Assembly (NCBI GenBank): GCA_002716765.1
Contig: PBBY01000020.1
Location: 1-34,910 of the forward strand
Direction of reading: 5' to 3'
Origin: Candidatus Magasanikiibacteriota bacterium
GTDB taxonomy: Bacteria > Patescibacteriota > Patescibacteriia > Magasanikbacterales > UBA922
DNA: 34,910 nt
Positions 8,146-15,731 of this stretch are shown here, piece after piece (within the stretch, counting starts at the first letter, position 1; every line of letters begins with the position of its first letter). Position numbers and translations under genes: made by a program. The notes beneath the pieces are model-generated. The model was not told the DNA's origin. It ran no database searches and saw only the letters and a program-made list of their open reading frames with translations.

Positions 8146-8853
8146 TTATATTCGGATACACTCTTCTTGATTGCCACTTAGTATTTCACCTGGATCGCAG
8201 CAACTAGTTCTGTTTTGGTTGTCGAGATACGAATCTGATCCAAGGGGGCAGGTACAAGAAAGCTCTTCATTTGTCTCTGTAAGAAGCGCATTTTCACCAC
8301 ACATGTAAATGCAGCTATTTTCTTCTGGACCGGGTATGTATCCAGGGTTACACGGGCAAAGTCTTTTCCAGTTCCATAGTGTTGCGGGCATTGAATCGTT
8401 TGGGATTCTGGTGAGCTGTTCCGTTGTGTTTGGGCCGCACGCAGGATCATTTATTGCTTGTGATGAGAGTAGTATACTACCACCACTTCCTGGGATTACT
8501 TCTCTTCCAAGACACTCTTCTTTATTTTCAGAAAGTTCATAGTTTGGTGGACAAAGTGAGGTGCACCCTCCGTGTTTGTTGGGTATTTGTCTTTTGGGGT
8601 CACAGTTTTGTGTATTGTCTTCCTGGGTAGGTGAAATAGTGGTTTCGAATTTTCTTTGTGCGATTGTTTTTGAGGTTTCTATTTGCATTTTTTGCGTACC
8701 AAGTTGTTGTGTTCGTTTTGCTGATCTACTTGGTTGTGTGTTTTTCTTTTCTTGTTGTGGTACGACAATAAACGCAAGGCCACTTGCTATAAGTAGAGAG
8801 GCTGTTGCAAGTGCTAATTTAGTGCTAGTAACACTATGAGTTTTTGTTGGCAT
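8146..8853 (-). CDS. Cys-rich exported/anchored protein, paralogue 2
   Basis: 235 residues. The N-terminus MPTKTHSVTSTKLALATASL carries the cluster signature, a basic and Ser/Thr-rich head followed by a hydrophobic segment at about residues 11-31. A Gln/Lys/Thr-rich linker follows, then a Cys-rich region with short modules such as CPPNYELSENKEEC, CPCNPGYIPGPEENSC and CTCPLGSDSYLDNQNRTSC. The spacing resembles EGF-like or laminin-like knots, but I cannot assign a named family. The start is 36 nt after the stop of the upstream paralogue 8890-9891, so the two are probably one operon ending at the terminator at 8110-8140. No SD is visible. Confidence 0.78.
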   Translation of the reverse strand: MPTKTHSVTSTKLALATASLLIASGLAFIVVPQQEKKNTQPSRSAKRTQQLGTQKMQIETSKTIAQRKFETTISPTQEDNTQNCDPKRQIPNKHGGCTSLCPPNYELSENKEECLGREVIPGSGGSILLSSQAINDPACGPNTTEQLTRIPNDSMPATLWNWKRLCPCNPGYIPGPEENSCIYMCGENALLTETNEELSCTCPLGSDSYLDNQNRTSCCDPGEILSGNQEECIRI

Positions 8854-8889
8854 AGTTTTGGTTAGTAAATAGTATTGATACGTAATAAC

Positions 8890-9891
8890 TTAACCACTAA
8901 TTTGAAACCCTCTGTTGTTGTGGGGTACTAAACCTCTTCTTGCTATATATTCCTCTGAGAGTGCTGTGTTCCAGTCTGTGTAGTGTGCACGACCTTGGAC
9001 CCATTCTCCATCCTGGTCTTCTTCTTCGAAATATGGAGTATCGACTACTGGGAGGTAGTAGGTTGAACCAAACTCATCTACAAGTAAGATTACTAATGAT
9101 TCTTGATTACGGAAGGTGAACGGACTACAGTGATCTGCATTACAAGGAACATTTGAGTTTTCTGTGTCTATTTCAGGGAGATATATATTTATTTGTTTAT
9201 TTTCTTGTACATTTCCATACCTGTCTTCAATATCTGCAAGGAAACTTAGTGTTTGTTCCTCGATATCTCCAGTAATCGTTACTATAACAAAATTTCTATC
9301 GTTGTAAGGTGTCCAGTTTGACCCATAAAAGCGCTCTGAAGTATTTTTTGATTCACTAAACCATCGCCAAGTTCCTCCTGTAGGTCCAATTACTGGTCTT
9401 GTGTTGGATGAGTTGTTTGCCTGACCAATTGAGACATTGTTGTTTGATCTATAATTTGTTTCGTCTGATTCTCTAATTGTGACGATTTTCATTCTTTCTA
9501 TAGCTCTACACCTACTATTTTCACAAATTTTTCCTTCCCCACACTGTTGGCTTTGTGAGCAGTATTTTTGTTCTATCTCCTTACATTGTCTATTTTCACA
9601 AATCTGATTAACTTCACAATCATAGTCATTTGCACAGAATTTTTGTAACTTAGATGGTGTGGTTTGGGTGACTTTTTTTATAGGTTGTTTTTTTGTGTTC
9701 ATTACTTTTTTACCTTTTTGTTTTTTTGGGTATATTTTTTTTGTTTCTACCGTCTCTTTGTTGGTGTAGTCCTTATCTTTTTCTGAAAGTGGAATTGAAG
9801 CAAATGCAAGACTGCTAGCGGCAAGAAGAGCTGCAGTTGCCAAAGCCAGTTTGGTGCTGGTTACACTTTTTGTTTTTGTTTTTGGAGGCAT
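8890..9891 (-). CDS. Exported/anchored protein with Dickkopf-like Cys pairs, paralogue 3
   Basis: 333 residues. The N-terminal signature is SVTSTKLALATAALLAASSL. A basic linker precedes two similar Cys modules (CANDYDCEVNQICENRQCK and CSQSQQCGEGKICENSRCR), each with the spacing of small disulfide knots. The C-terminal part of about 170 residues is different: it is acidic, strand-rich and nearly Cys-free (GPTGGTWRWFSES, VIVTITGDIEEQTLSFLADI), like an all-beta adhesive or Ig-like domain. So this paralogue couples the shared anchor to another ectodomain. The promoter is the TATACTATA element at 9930-9938. Confidence 0.78.
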   Translation of the reverse strand: MPPKTKTKSVTSTKLALATAALLAASSLAFASIPLSEKDKDYTNKETVETKKIYPKKQKGKKVMNTKKQPIKKVTQTTPSKLQKFCANDYDCEVNQICENRQCKEIEQKYCSQSQQCGEGKICENSRCRAIERMKIVTIRESDETNYRSNNNVSIGQANNSSNTRPVIGPTGGTWRWFSESKNTSERFYGSNWTPYNDRNFVIVTITGDIEEQTLSFLADIEDRYGNVQENKQINIYLPEIDTENSNVPCNADHCSPFTFRNQESLVILLVDEFGSTYYLPVVDTPYFEEEDQDGEWVQGRAHYTDWNTALSEEYIARRGLVPHNNRGFQISG

Positions 9892-9929
9892 AGAATTATA
9901 TTAATAATATAAAAGAAGTTAATTACCGT

Positions 9930-9938
9930 TATAGTATA
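9930..9938 (-). promoter_or_regulatory. -10 element TATACTATA of the paralogue 3/2 operon
   Basis: The minus strand reads GGTATACTATAACGG. No good -35 is visible. The distance to ATG 9891 gives a leader of about 35 nt without SD. Confidence 0.55.
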
Positions 9939-9977
9939 CCATATTTTTAAATGTGATGGAAAAAGAGGTTGTTATTC

Positions 9978-11138
9978 TTATTTTACACATTCCCATGCTT
10001 TTGTTTTTTTATTTAATTGCGGTACTTTATCGCCGCCACAAAAAAATTCACATGGTGCGCCCGTGCAAGTGCGAATTAAGTGCCATTCTTCTTCTGCCCA
10101 ACCGCTGGCTGGTGCTTTTTCTGATCCAGGACATTTAATACCATTGTTATCGCGAAGCGCGGTACCAAGACACATAATTTGTTTGCAATAAAAGGTACCG
10201 TCGTTGTGTTCTTTTATTCGGTATCCTGGGTCCGTGCAGGTACATGCTGTACCACGCGTATTTGGGCTCGCGCCCTCTGGACAAGAAATAGCACAAGCGG
10301 TATTGTCTTCGTTTGGTGTGTAATTTGTTGGACAGGAAATAATGCAGCTATTGCCAGAACTGTCGGCTTCTTCTCCTTTTTTGCACTGTACTACACATTG
10401 ATTCCTTTTTTCATTAAATACATATCCAGAAATACAGTCACATCTATTTTTGTCTTCATTTGCTATTTCGTTTTCTTTGCAAACAATTTCGCAAGCATTA
10501 TGATTTTGCGAAAATATAAAGTTTGGCGCACATTGGCAGGCTATTTCTGATGGAGTAGGTGTTTGTCCAGTGGGGCAAGTTTCGACACATGTGGTTTTTT
10601 CTGCATTTGGTACTGTATTCCCTAAGCATGGTTCGCAATATGTTTCTGTGTGTAATCCACCAGAGATGGTGCTAAATGTACTACTTTTTACCACTGACCC
10701 TTCTGGACACGTAAGTGCGCAGAGGAGGTCGGAAGAAGGTTCTGGGCATTGTGCATAATAAAGAAACGGTGCATCTTGTGTTTGTACCGCACCAGCCAGT
10801 GCTAGATTTTCTGTTGAGCATCGTACAAATCCTTCTGTTTCGTCCGGGGTTTGTAAGGTGTTGCATTGTTTTGCAACGGTGCAGTGTTCTGCTTTTTTCG
10901 TTTGTGAGCAGGCGGTAGAGTGCTGGATACGTGTGTTTCCTGATATATTTTCGCCAAATCCAGGGCAACGTGAATAACCTGGCGAAATAATTCCAGTACA
11001 GGTAAAAGCTGTCTGCTTTGGTATTGCCACAAACGCAAGGCCACCAGCAATAAGTAGGGCGGTAATTCCAAGGGCGATTTTTGTATTTGTTTTAGACGTG
11101 CTTACCGAGCGTGTTGCAGTATATTTACGATCTGTCAT
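9978..11138 (-). CDS. Cys-rich exported/anchored repeat protein, paralogue 4
   Basis: 386 residues from ATG 11138 (MTDRKYTATRS); the ATG at 11168 lies upstream of the predicted transcription start. The signature reads TKIALGITALLIAGGLAFVAIP. The ectodomain is a chain of Cys modules of about 25-30 residues, e.g. CPTGQTPTPSEIACQCAP, CKENEIANEDKNRCDC and CPEGASPNTRGTACTC, plus CLGNTVPNAEKTTC, which matches the PN-A-x-x-T-x-C motif of paralogue 1. Spacing resembles the Ephrin-receptor/GCC2-type Cys modules of surface proteins. It probably forms a rigid disulfide-linked stalk outside the cell; function unknown. Confidence 0.78.
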   Translation of the reverse strand: MTDRKYTATRSVSTSKTNTKIALGITALLIAGGLAFVAIPKQTAFTCTGIISPGYSRCPGFGENISGNTRIQHSTACSQTKKAEHCTVAKQCNTLQTPDETEGFVRCSTENLALAGAVQTQDAPFLYYAQCPEPSSDLLCALTCPEGSVVKSSTFSTISGGLHTETYCEPCLGNTVPNAEKTTCVETCPTGQTPTPSEIACQCAPNFIFSQNHNACEIVCKENEIANEDKNRCDCISGYVFNEKRNQCVVQCKKGEEADSSGNSCIISCPTNYTPNEDNTACAISCPEGASPNTRGTACTCTDPGYRIKEHNDGTFYCKQIMCLGTALRDNNGIKCPGSEKAPASGWAEEEWHLIRTCTGAPCEFFCGGDKVPQLNKKTKAWECVK

Positions 11139-11139
11139 A

Positions 11140-11165
11140 TATACCAGTGTTATTGGTATAGTATA
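11140..11165 (-). promoter_or_regulatory. Promoter -10 with overlapping inverted repeat
   Basis: The hexamer TATACT lies at 11160-11165 on the minus strand, within TATACTATA (11157-11165). An inverted repeat TATACCA...TGGTATA (arms 11140-11146 and 11154-11160, 7-nt spacer) covers the expected transcription start up to ATG 11138. It could be an operator or a small hairpin in the leader. Confidence 0.5.
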
Positions 11166-11193
11166 CACTATTTTTTACTTTTATGGTAGCAGT

Positions 11194-13026
11194 CTATGCG
11201 GTAACAAATTGATTATTGTTTGCTGAAGTGTTTTCGGTAAACTCTAAAATTTTTCCCAAAAATAATGCACCATATTGTTCAAACTTTTTGTGACCAATGC
11301 CACTTACTTGCATCATCTCTTCTTCGGACGTTGGTTGCGCTTCTGCTAATTCTTTTAATGTTGCGTCGTGAAAAATAATATAGGCTGGTTTTTGTTCTTC
11401 TGTTGCAATGTCTTTTCTGAGTTTTCTTAATGCTTCAAATAGTGGTACGGCTTCTTGACGTACAATAGTGGTTCGTTGTTTTGCCACTTCTCTTTCTTTT
11501 ATTTTTTGTGCAATATCTGAGACATGAACCAATGAAATCGATTGTTTTTTTAAGAGTAGTTGTTTTCCTTGTGGTGTTATATATAGAGTTCTTCCTTTTT
11601 CGTATGCAATATCTATAAATCCAAGATGGAGCATTTGTAATATATATTGTTGCCAATCTGGCGGGGAAATGTCTTTTCCTGCGCCATATGTTTTTATTGT
11701 GTGGTATCCTTTTGCAATAATATCTTGCCGCGTCGAGCCTCGGAGTACGTCTATAAGTGTATTGGTTCCAACATATTCTTTGAGTCGAAAAAGTGCACTA
11801 AGTGCTTTTTGTACAATAATAGTACCATCAAATACTTTTGGTGGATTTTTACACACATCACAATTGTTACAATTTTTTGCGAGTGTTTCGTTAAAATAAT
11901 GAAGGAGTATTCTTCTTCTACATGTAAAGGCATCAGCATATTGTTGCATGCGATCTAGTTTTGCTTTTTGGACGTCTTTTTGTCCACTTTGCTCTACAAT
12001 TTCTCGCAATAATATAATATCTGAAAAACTATAAAATAATACCGCTTGACTTGGTAGACCATCTCTTCCAGCGCGGCCAATTTCCTGATAATACCCTTCT
12101 ATGTTTTTGGGTGTATTATAATGAATAACCCAGCGGACATTGGATTTGTCTATTCCCATACCAAATGCAATCGTGGCACAGACTATATCTATGTGACCAT
12201 GAATAAATGCATGTTGTCTTTTATTTCGTTCTTCTGATTCTATGCCTGCATGATAAGCAATTGCACGAAGACCAGCTTTTTGGAGTTTTTCTGCTGTTTT
12301 CTCTGTGGATTTTCTACTTAAACAATATACAATACCAGATTGCCCAGATCGTTCTTTTGCAAAGTGTTCTATGGTGCGCATTTTATTTTTCCCTGGCATA
12401 ACAGTAAGAGAAATGTTTGGTCTGTCAAAAGACGTAATAAAAATACGAGGATTACGTAAGGCAAGTTGGGATATGATATCTTTTCTGGTTAATCTGTCGG
12501 CTGTTGCGGTAAGAGCAATGCAGGGGATATTTGGGTATTGATCTTTTATTTGAGCTAATTGTGTGTATTCCGGCCGAAAATCATGCCCCCAAGAAGAAAT
12601 ACAATGTGCTTCGTCTATGGCAAATAAACACACGTGAACGCGGTCTAAAAAGTACAGAAAATTTTGTGAAACCAGTCTTTCTGGAGAAACATAGAGTAGG
12701 TCAATTTCTCCTTTTATGGCTTTGCTTTCTACCACATCTTGTTCTTCTGTGGTTAGTGAACTATTTAAATAGGCGGCGCGAACCCCGTTTGCCAAAAGCC
12801 CATCAACCTGATCTTTCATTAAAGAAATAAGAGGGGAAACCACCACACAAACACCTTCCATAAGCAAGGCTGGTATTTGAAAACACAAAGATTTTCCACC
12901 CCCGGTGGGCATAAGAGTTAATACATCTTGTTTTTGTAATACGGCATCAATAATTTCTTTTTGTGCCGGTCGGAAAGAGTCGTAACCAAAGTAATGCTGT
13001 AGTACGGTTTTGGGTGTCTGCTTCAT
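11194..13026 (-). CDS. recQ: ATP-dependent DNA helicase RecQ
   Basis: 610 residues, full RecQ length. The order is the Q motif FRPAQ, Walker A MPTGGGKS (about residues 40-46), DEAH at 138-141 with SSWGHDFRPEY, helicase C-terminal motifs (GIVYCLSRKS, QEIGRAGRDG), a four-Cys zinc site (CRRRILLHYFN...NCNNCDVC), an RQC winged helix, and a C-terminal HRDC domain (FEALRKLRKDIA, then EEEMMQVSGIGHKKFEQYG). It unwinds 3'-5' at forks and recombination intermediates. A TATAAT -10 lies at 13068-13073 on the minus strand. It is divergent from lexA; I see no LexA box on its own side. No SD. Confidence 0.97.
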   Translation of the reverse strand: MKQTPKTVLQHYFGYDSFRPAQKEIIDAVLQKQDVLTLMPTGGGKSLCFQIPALLMEGVCVVVSPLISLMKDQVDGLLANGVRAAYLNSSLTTEEQDVVESKAIKGEIDLLYVSPERLVSQNFLYFLDRVHVCLFAIDEAHCISSWGHDFRPEYTQLAQIKDQYPNIPCIALTATADRLTRKDIISQLALRNPRIFITSFDRPNISLTVMPGKNKMRTIEHFAKERSGQSGIVYCLSRKSTEKTAEKLQKAGLRAIAYHAGIESEERNKRQHAFIHGHIDIVCATIAFGMGIDKSNVRWVIHYNTPKNIEGYYQEIGRAGRDGLPSQAVLFYSFSDIILLREIVEQSGQKDVQKAKLDRMQQYADAFTCRRRILLHYFNETLAKNCNNCDVCKNPPKVFDGTIIVQKALSALFRLKEYVGTNTLIDVLRGSTRQDIIAKGYHTIKTYGAGKDISPPDWQQYILQMLHLGFIDIAYEKGRTLYITPQGKQLLLKKQSISLVHVSDIAQKIKEREVAKQRTTIVRQEAVPLFEALRKLRKDIATEEQKPAYIIFHDATLKELAEAQPTSEEEMMQVSGIGHKKFEQYGALFLGKILEFTENTSANNNQFVTA

Positions 13027-13148
13027 GATTTTCGTAAAAAAATAAACGATTTTATTGTCGTTTTCTTATTATATCATTTTTTATTTTCTCGCTTTTTATT
13101 TATGTGTATAGGGTGTGAACAAGTCAATTTTTTGGCTAAAAACAACAC

Positions 13149-13178
13149 TTGACAATAGAACGATCGTTCTATTATACT
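13149..13178 (+). promoter_or_regulatory. lexA-dinB promoter with embedded LexA (SOS) box
   Basis: The -35 is TTGACA (13149-13154), the spacer is 18 bp, and the -10 is TATACT (13173-13178). A perfect 20-bp palindrome at 13154-13173 fills the spacer; its core GAACGATCGTTC matches the GAAC-N4-GTTC LexA box of Gram-positive and related bacteria. LexA bound here would block RNA polymerase. The start of transcription would be about 2-3 nt before ATG 13187, so the message is nearly leaderless. Confidence 0.9.
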
Positions 13179-13186
13179 TATATCAT

Positions 13187-13753
13187 ATGAATCAAGAATA
13201 TTATAAAAAAATTATTTCATTTTTTAGACATAATAAGCGTATGCCAAGTTATGCAGAAATTATGGAGATTACTGGACTCAAATCCAAAAGTTCTGTGTAT
13301 TATGCGGTGCAGCAGTGTATAGAAAAAGGATTTCTCGCAAAAGATAACAAAGGCAAACTTATTCCAAAAAAACTTTCAGAAGGTATTCGTGTATTAGGGA
13401 GTGTTGCTGCTGGGTTTCCCGGAACAGAAGAACAAGAAGAGTCAGAAACAATGACACTAGACGATATGCTTATTACCAACAAAGACGCCTCATTCCTTTT
13501 AAAAGTAAAAGGAGATTCCATGAAAGGAGAAGGAATAAATGCGGGGGACTTAGTCTTAGTGGAAAGAACAAATAATATTTCCCCAGGAGACATTGTGGTA
13601 GCCTCGGTCGACGGAGAATGGACGGTTAAATTTCTACGAAAAAAAAGAGGTGTAGTATTTTTAGAAGCAGCAAATCCAAATTATCCACCCATTTACCCGG
13701 ATCAAGAACTTCAGATTCCTTTTGTGGTGCGCGCGGTAATAAGACAATATTAA
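13187..13753 (+). CDS. lexA: SOS repressor LexA
   Basis: 188 residues from ATG 13187. The ATG-less extension back to 13115 overlaps the promoter and is rejected. The N-terminal winged helix holds MPSYAEIMEITGLKSKSSVY. The self-cleavage site is Ala75-Gly76 in SVAAGFPG. The S24 peptidase domain has catalytic Ser111 (KGDSM) and Lys148 (WTVKF). RecA filaments on single-stranded DNA trigger self-cleavage in this family. It binds its own promoter box and is followed 13 nt later by dinB, forming an SOS operon. No SD, which fits a leaderless message. Confidence 0.96.
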   Translation: MNQEYYKKIISFFRHNKRMPSYAEIMEITGLKSKSSVYYAVQQCIEKGFLAKDNKGKLIPKKLSEGIRVLGSVAAGFPGTEEQEESETMTLDDMLITNKDASFLLKVKGDSMKGEGINAGDLVLVERTNNISPGDIVVASVDGEWTVKFLRKKRGVVFLEAANPNYPPIYPDQELQIPFVVRAVIRQY

Positions 13754-13766
13754 TATAATACTTTCT

Positions 13767-15071
13767 ATGATACTTTCTCCAAACACATTCCCACAAGCCA
13801 TTCTTCATGTAGACGCCGATTGCTTTTTTGCATCATGCGAGGTGGCAAAAAACCCAGCACTTCGTGGTAAACCGGTGGTGGTTGGTAAAAATCGTGGTAT
13901 AGCGGTTGCCATGACATACGAAGCAAAGGAGCGTGGTGTTACCAGAGGTATGTCAATAGCACGTGTTAAAACTGTTTGTCCGGATGCTGTTATTTTAGAT
14001 GCTGATTATGAATTATACGCTGGCTTTTCTACAAGAATTATTTCTATTATAAAAAAGTATACACCAATTGTGGAAGCATACAGTATAGATGAATGTTTTG
14101 CCGATCTTACCGGATTGCGTAGACCATTAAAAATGTCGTATAAAAAAATGGCACAAAAAATAAAACAAGACTTAGAATCAGCTTTAGGTATTACATTTTC
14201 TGTGGGTTTGGCTCCAACAAAAGTATTGGCAAAAGTTGCTTCAAAATGGAAAAAACCGGCTGGTTTAACTATTATTCCAGCAAATGAGGCGCATACATAT
14301 TTGGCACAATTGGCGGTAGGAGATGTTTGGCATATTGGTCCACAAACTGCATCTTTTTTAAAAAAACTTGGTGTACACACTGCGCTTGCATTTGCTGCAA
14401 AAGAAGTGCAGTGGGTAAAAAACTATTTTACCAAATCTCAGTTTGGTATTTGGCAAGAATTGCGCGGTATAGTCGTATACGAAGTTCAGGCAGGAGAACC
14501 ATCCGTCCCGGCATCTATTAGTAAAACTAAAACATTTACACCTGTTTCCACAGAAAAAGTATTTGTTTTTGCCCAACTATCCAAAAACATAGAACAGGCT
14601 TGCGCAAAAGCCCGAAGACATGGTTTGGTAACAAAACATATCGGTATATTTCTAAAAACACAGGAATTTCGTTATTATGCATATACTATAGAATTGTCGC
14701 GCGCAAGTGCGTTGCCGTACGATATTATTCCACTGGTCAAAAAAGCATTCGATGGTATTATTCTTCCAGGAACAGTATACAGAGCAACAGGAGTGGTATT
14801 AAAACAATTACATGCAAATAGCAATAAACAACTTGATTTATTTCAACCGAATATTCGCATTCAACAAATAGAAACCATGTATGAGTCTGTAGATAATTTA
14901 GCAAAAAAATATGGAAATCATGCAGTTTTTTTGGGATCAAGTTTTAACGCAATTACAAAACAGACACAAGATCCGGTTCATGAAAATAGTACGAAAAGAA
15001 AAAATACATTCCTAAAACGTTTAGAAAATGGCAAACGCTTTTCTGTCCCAGTTTTAGGAACTGCAACCTAA
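13767..15071 (+). CDS. dinB: Y-family DNA polymerase (Pol IV/UmuC-like)
   Basis: 434 residues. Catalytic acidic residues are visible: Asp16 and Asp18 in HVDADCFFASCE, and Asp108-Glu109 in YSIDECFADLTG. The steric-gate region (CFFASCE), thumb (GLAPTKVLAKVASKWKKP, then GDVWHIGPQTASFLKKLG) and little-finger domain follow. A clamp-binding motif QLDLF lies at about residue 365 and a basic tail ends the protein. It carries out translesion synthesis. It shares the lexA promoter and so is SOS-induced. The FxxxCE style and long tail are closer to UmuC/ImuB-type members than to short Pol IV, so the exact subfamily is open. Confidence 0.93.
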   Translation: MILSPNTFPQAILHVDADCFFASCEVAKNPALRGKPVVVGKNRGIAVAMTYEAKERGVTRGMSIARVKTVCPDAVILDADYELYAGFSTRIISIIKKYTPIVEAYSIDECFADLTGLRRPLKMSYKKMAQKIKQDLESALGITFSVGLAPTKVLAKVASKWKKPAGLTIIPANEAHTYLAQLAVGDVWHIGPQTASFLKKLGVHTALAFAAKEVQWVKNYFTKSQFGIWQELRGIVVYEVQAGEPSVPASISKTKTFTPVSTEKVFVFAQLSKNIEQACAKARRHGLVTKHIGIFLKTQEFRYYAYTIELSRASALPYDIIPLVKKAFDGIILPGTVYRATGVVLKQLHANSNKQLDLFQPNIRIQQIETMYESVDNLAKKYGNHAVFLGSSFNAITKQTQDPVHENSTKRKNTFLKRLENGKRFSVPVLGTAT

Positions 15072-15090
15072 CCTATGTTAGCTTGTGTAA

Positions 15091-15123
15091 AAAACAAAAC
15101 CACCAAATAGGTGGCTTTGTTTT
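15091..15123. terminator. Bidirectional terminator between dinB and the minus-strand operon
   Basis: Stem AAAACAAAACCACC pairs with GGTGGCTTTGTTTT with one mismatch and an AAATA loop. T-rich flanks on both strands serve dinB and the convergent small ORF that stops at 15129. Confidence 0.85.
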
Positions 15124-15128
15124 AGGTA

Positions 15129-15290
15129 TTATTTCAGTGTATTTTTGTGCTGTCCGGTAATGGGCGAGCCAGTGTCTTTATCTCTTTTTGGAAGTATATC
15201 TTCTGCATTTTCGGTAAGTCCGTCGGCATCATGTTGGCAACATGAGTCAAAAACTGCCTCATAAAATACTTTGTTTTTTTTGTTAGACAT
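15129..15290 (-). CDS. Small hypothetical protein (53 aa) with strong SD
   Basis: ATG 15290 is preceded by a perfect AAGGAGGT at 6-nt spacing, the best ribosome site on this strand. The product starts MSNKKNKVFYEAVFDSCCQH and ends with SPITGQHKNTLK; it is hydrophilic, with a Cys-Cys pair at residues 17-18. It starts 18 nt after the VKOR stop and ends just before a terminator, so it is the last gene of the mutase-VKOR operon. The family is unknown. The Cys pair next to a thiol oxidase gene is suggestive only. A longer overlapping ORF (15134-15331) in another frame is a shadow. Confidence 0.65.
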   Translation of the reverse strand: MSNKKNKVFYEAVFDSCCQHDADGLTENAEDILPKRDKDTGSPITGQHKNTLK

Positions 15291-15308
15291 AATACCTCCT
15301 TTTTATGA

Positions 15309-15722
15309 TTAGAGAAGTAAAAATACCGCAATGCATAATGCTATATTAAGGATACTGCTAATAATACACCACGTACACACTTTCTTTAATATACCAAACT
15401 GCACATACAAAAGATATATACTAAACAGTGTTGCGACAGCTACTGTAATACGTAGGAATAAAAGAATGGATTCGGAAAGGTGTATGTATGTTGGATTACC
15501 CAGTAAATATGTGCAAAAAAATACAGTTATATAAAAGAGCGTGCCAAGATATTCATTTTGTATACCAAAGATTGTGTTATATTTTGATGCAGTTACAGCA
15601 TCACATGAGCCACGAAGCGGGCAGGTCATTGGTTTGTTGTGTGTGTTAAGTTGATAGTGTTGCCAAATAAGGTATAACACGTTACACATTCCTAATATGT
15701 CCAAAATATAGATAGTAGTCAT
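15309..15722 (-). CDS. Vitamin K epoxide reductase (VKOR) family protein
   Basis: 137 residues with four hydrophobic helices. The loop cysteine pair is in CPLRGSCDAVTASKY, followed by the family GI-xx-xxLG-xxFY segment (FGIQNEYLGTLFY). The redox CxxC is CTWC near residue 119. Bacterial VKOR homologues reoxidise periplasmic or extracytoplasmic thioredoxin-like oxidases, passing electrons to quinone, and so drive disulfide formation. No fused thioredoxin domain is present. It is 9 nt downstream of the phosphomannomutase gene. The four Cys-rich exported proteins in this window are obvious candidate clients. Confidence 0.9.
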   Translation of the reverse strand: MTTIYILDILGMCNVLYLIWQHYQLNTHNKPMTCPLRGSCDAVTASKYNTIFGIQNEYLGTLFYITVFFCTYLLGNPTYIHLSESILLFLRITVAVATLFSIYLLYVQFGILKKVCTWCIISSILNIALCIAVFLLL

Positions 15723-15731
15723 AGTGTGTAT

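Noticed and set aside
10179-10550. 123-codon plus-strand ORF
   Set aside because: Shadow of the Cys-rich paralogue 4, created by its Cys/Gly codons read in antisense.
13115-13186. Longer LexA start
   Set aside because: It would begin upstream of the promoter and SOS box, and LexA family length fits ATG 13187.
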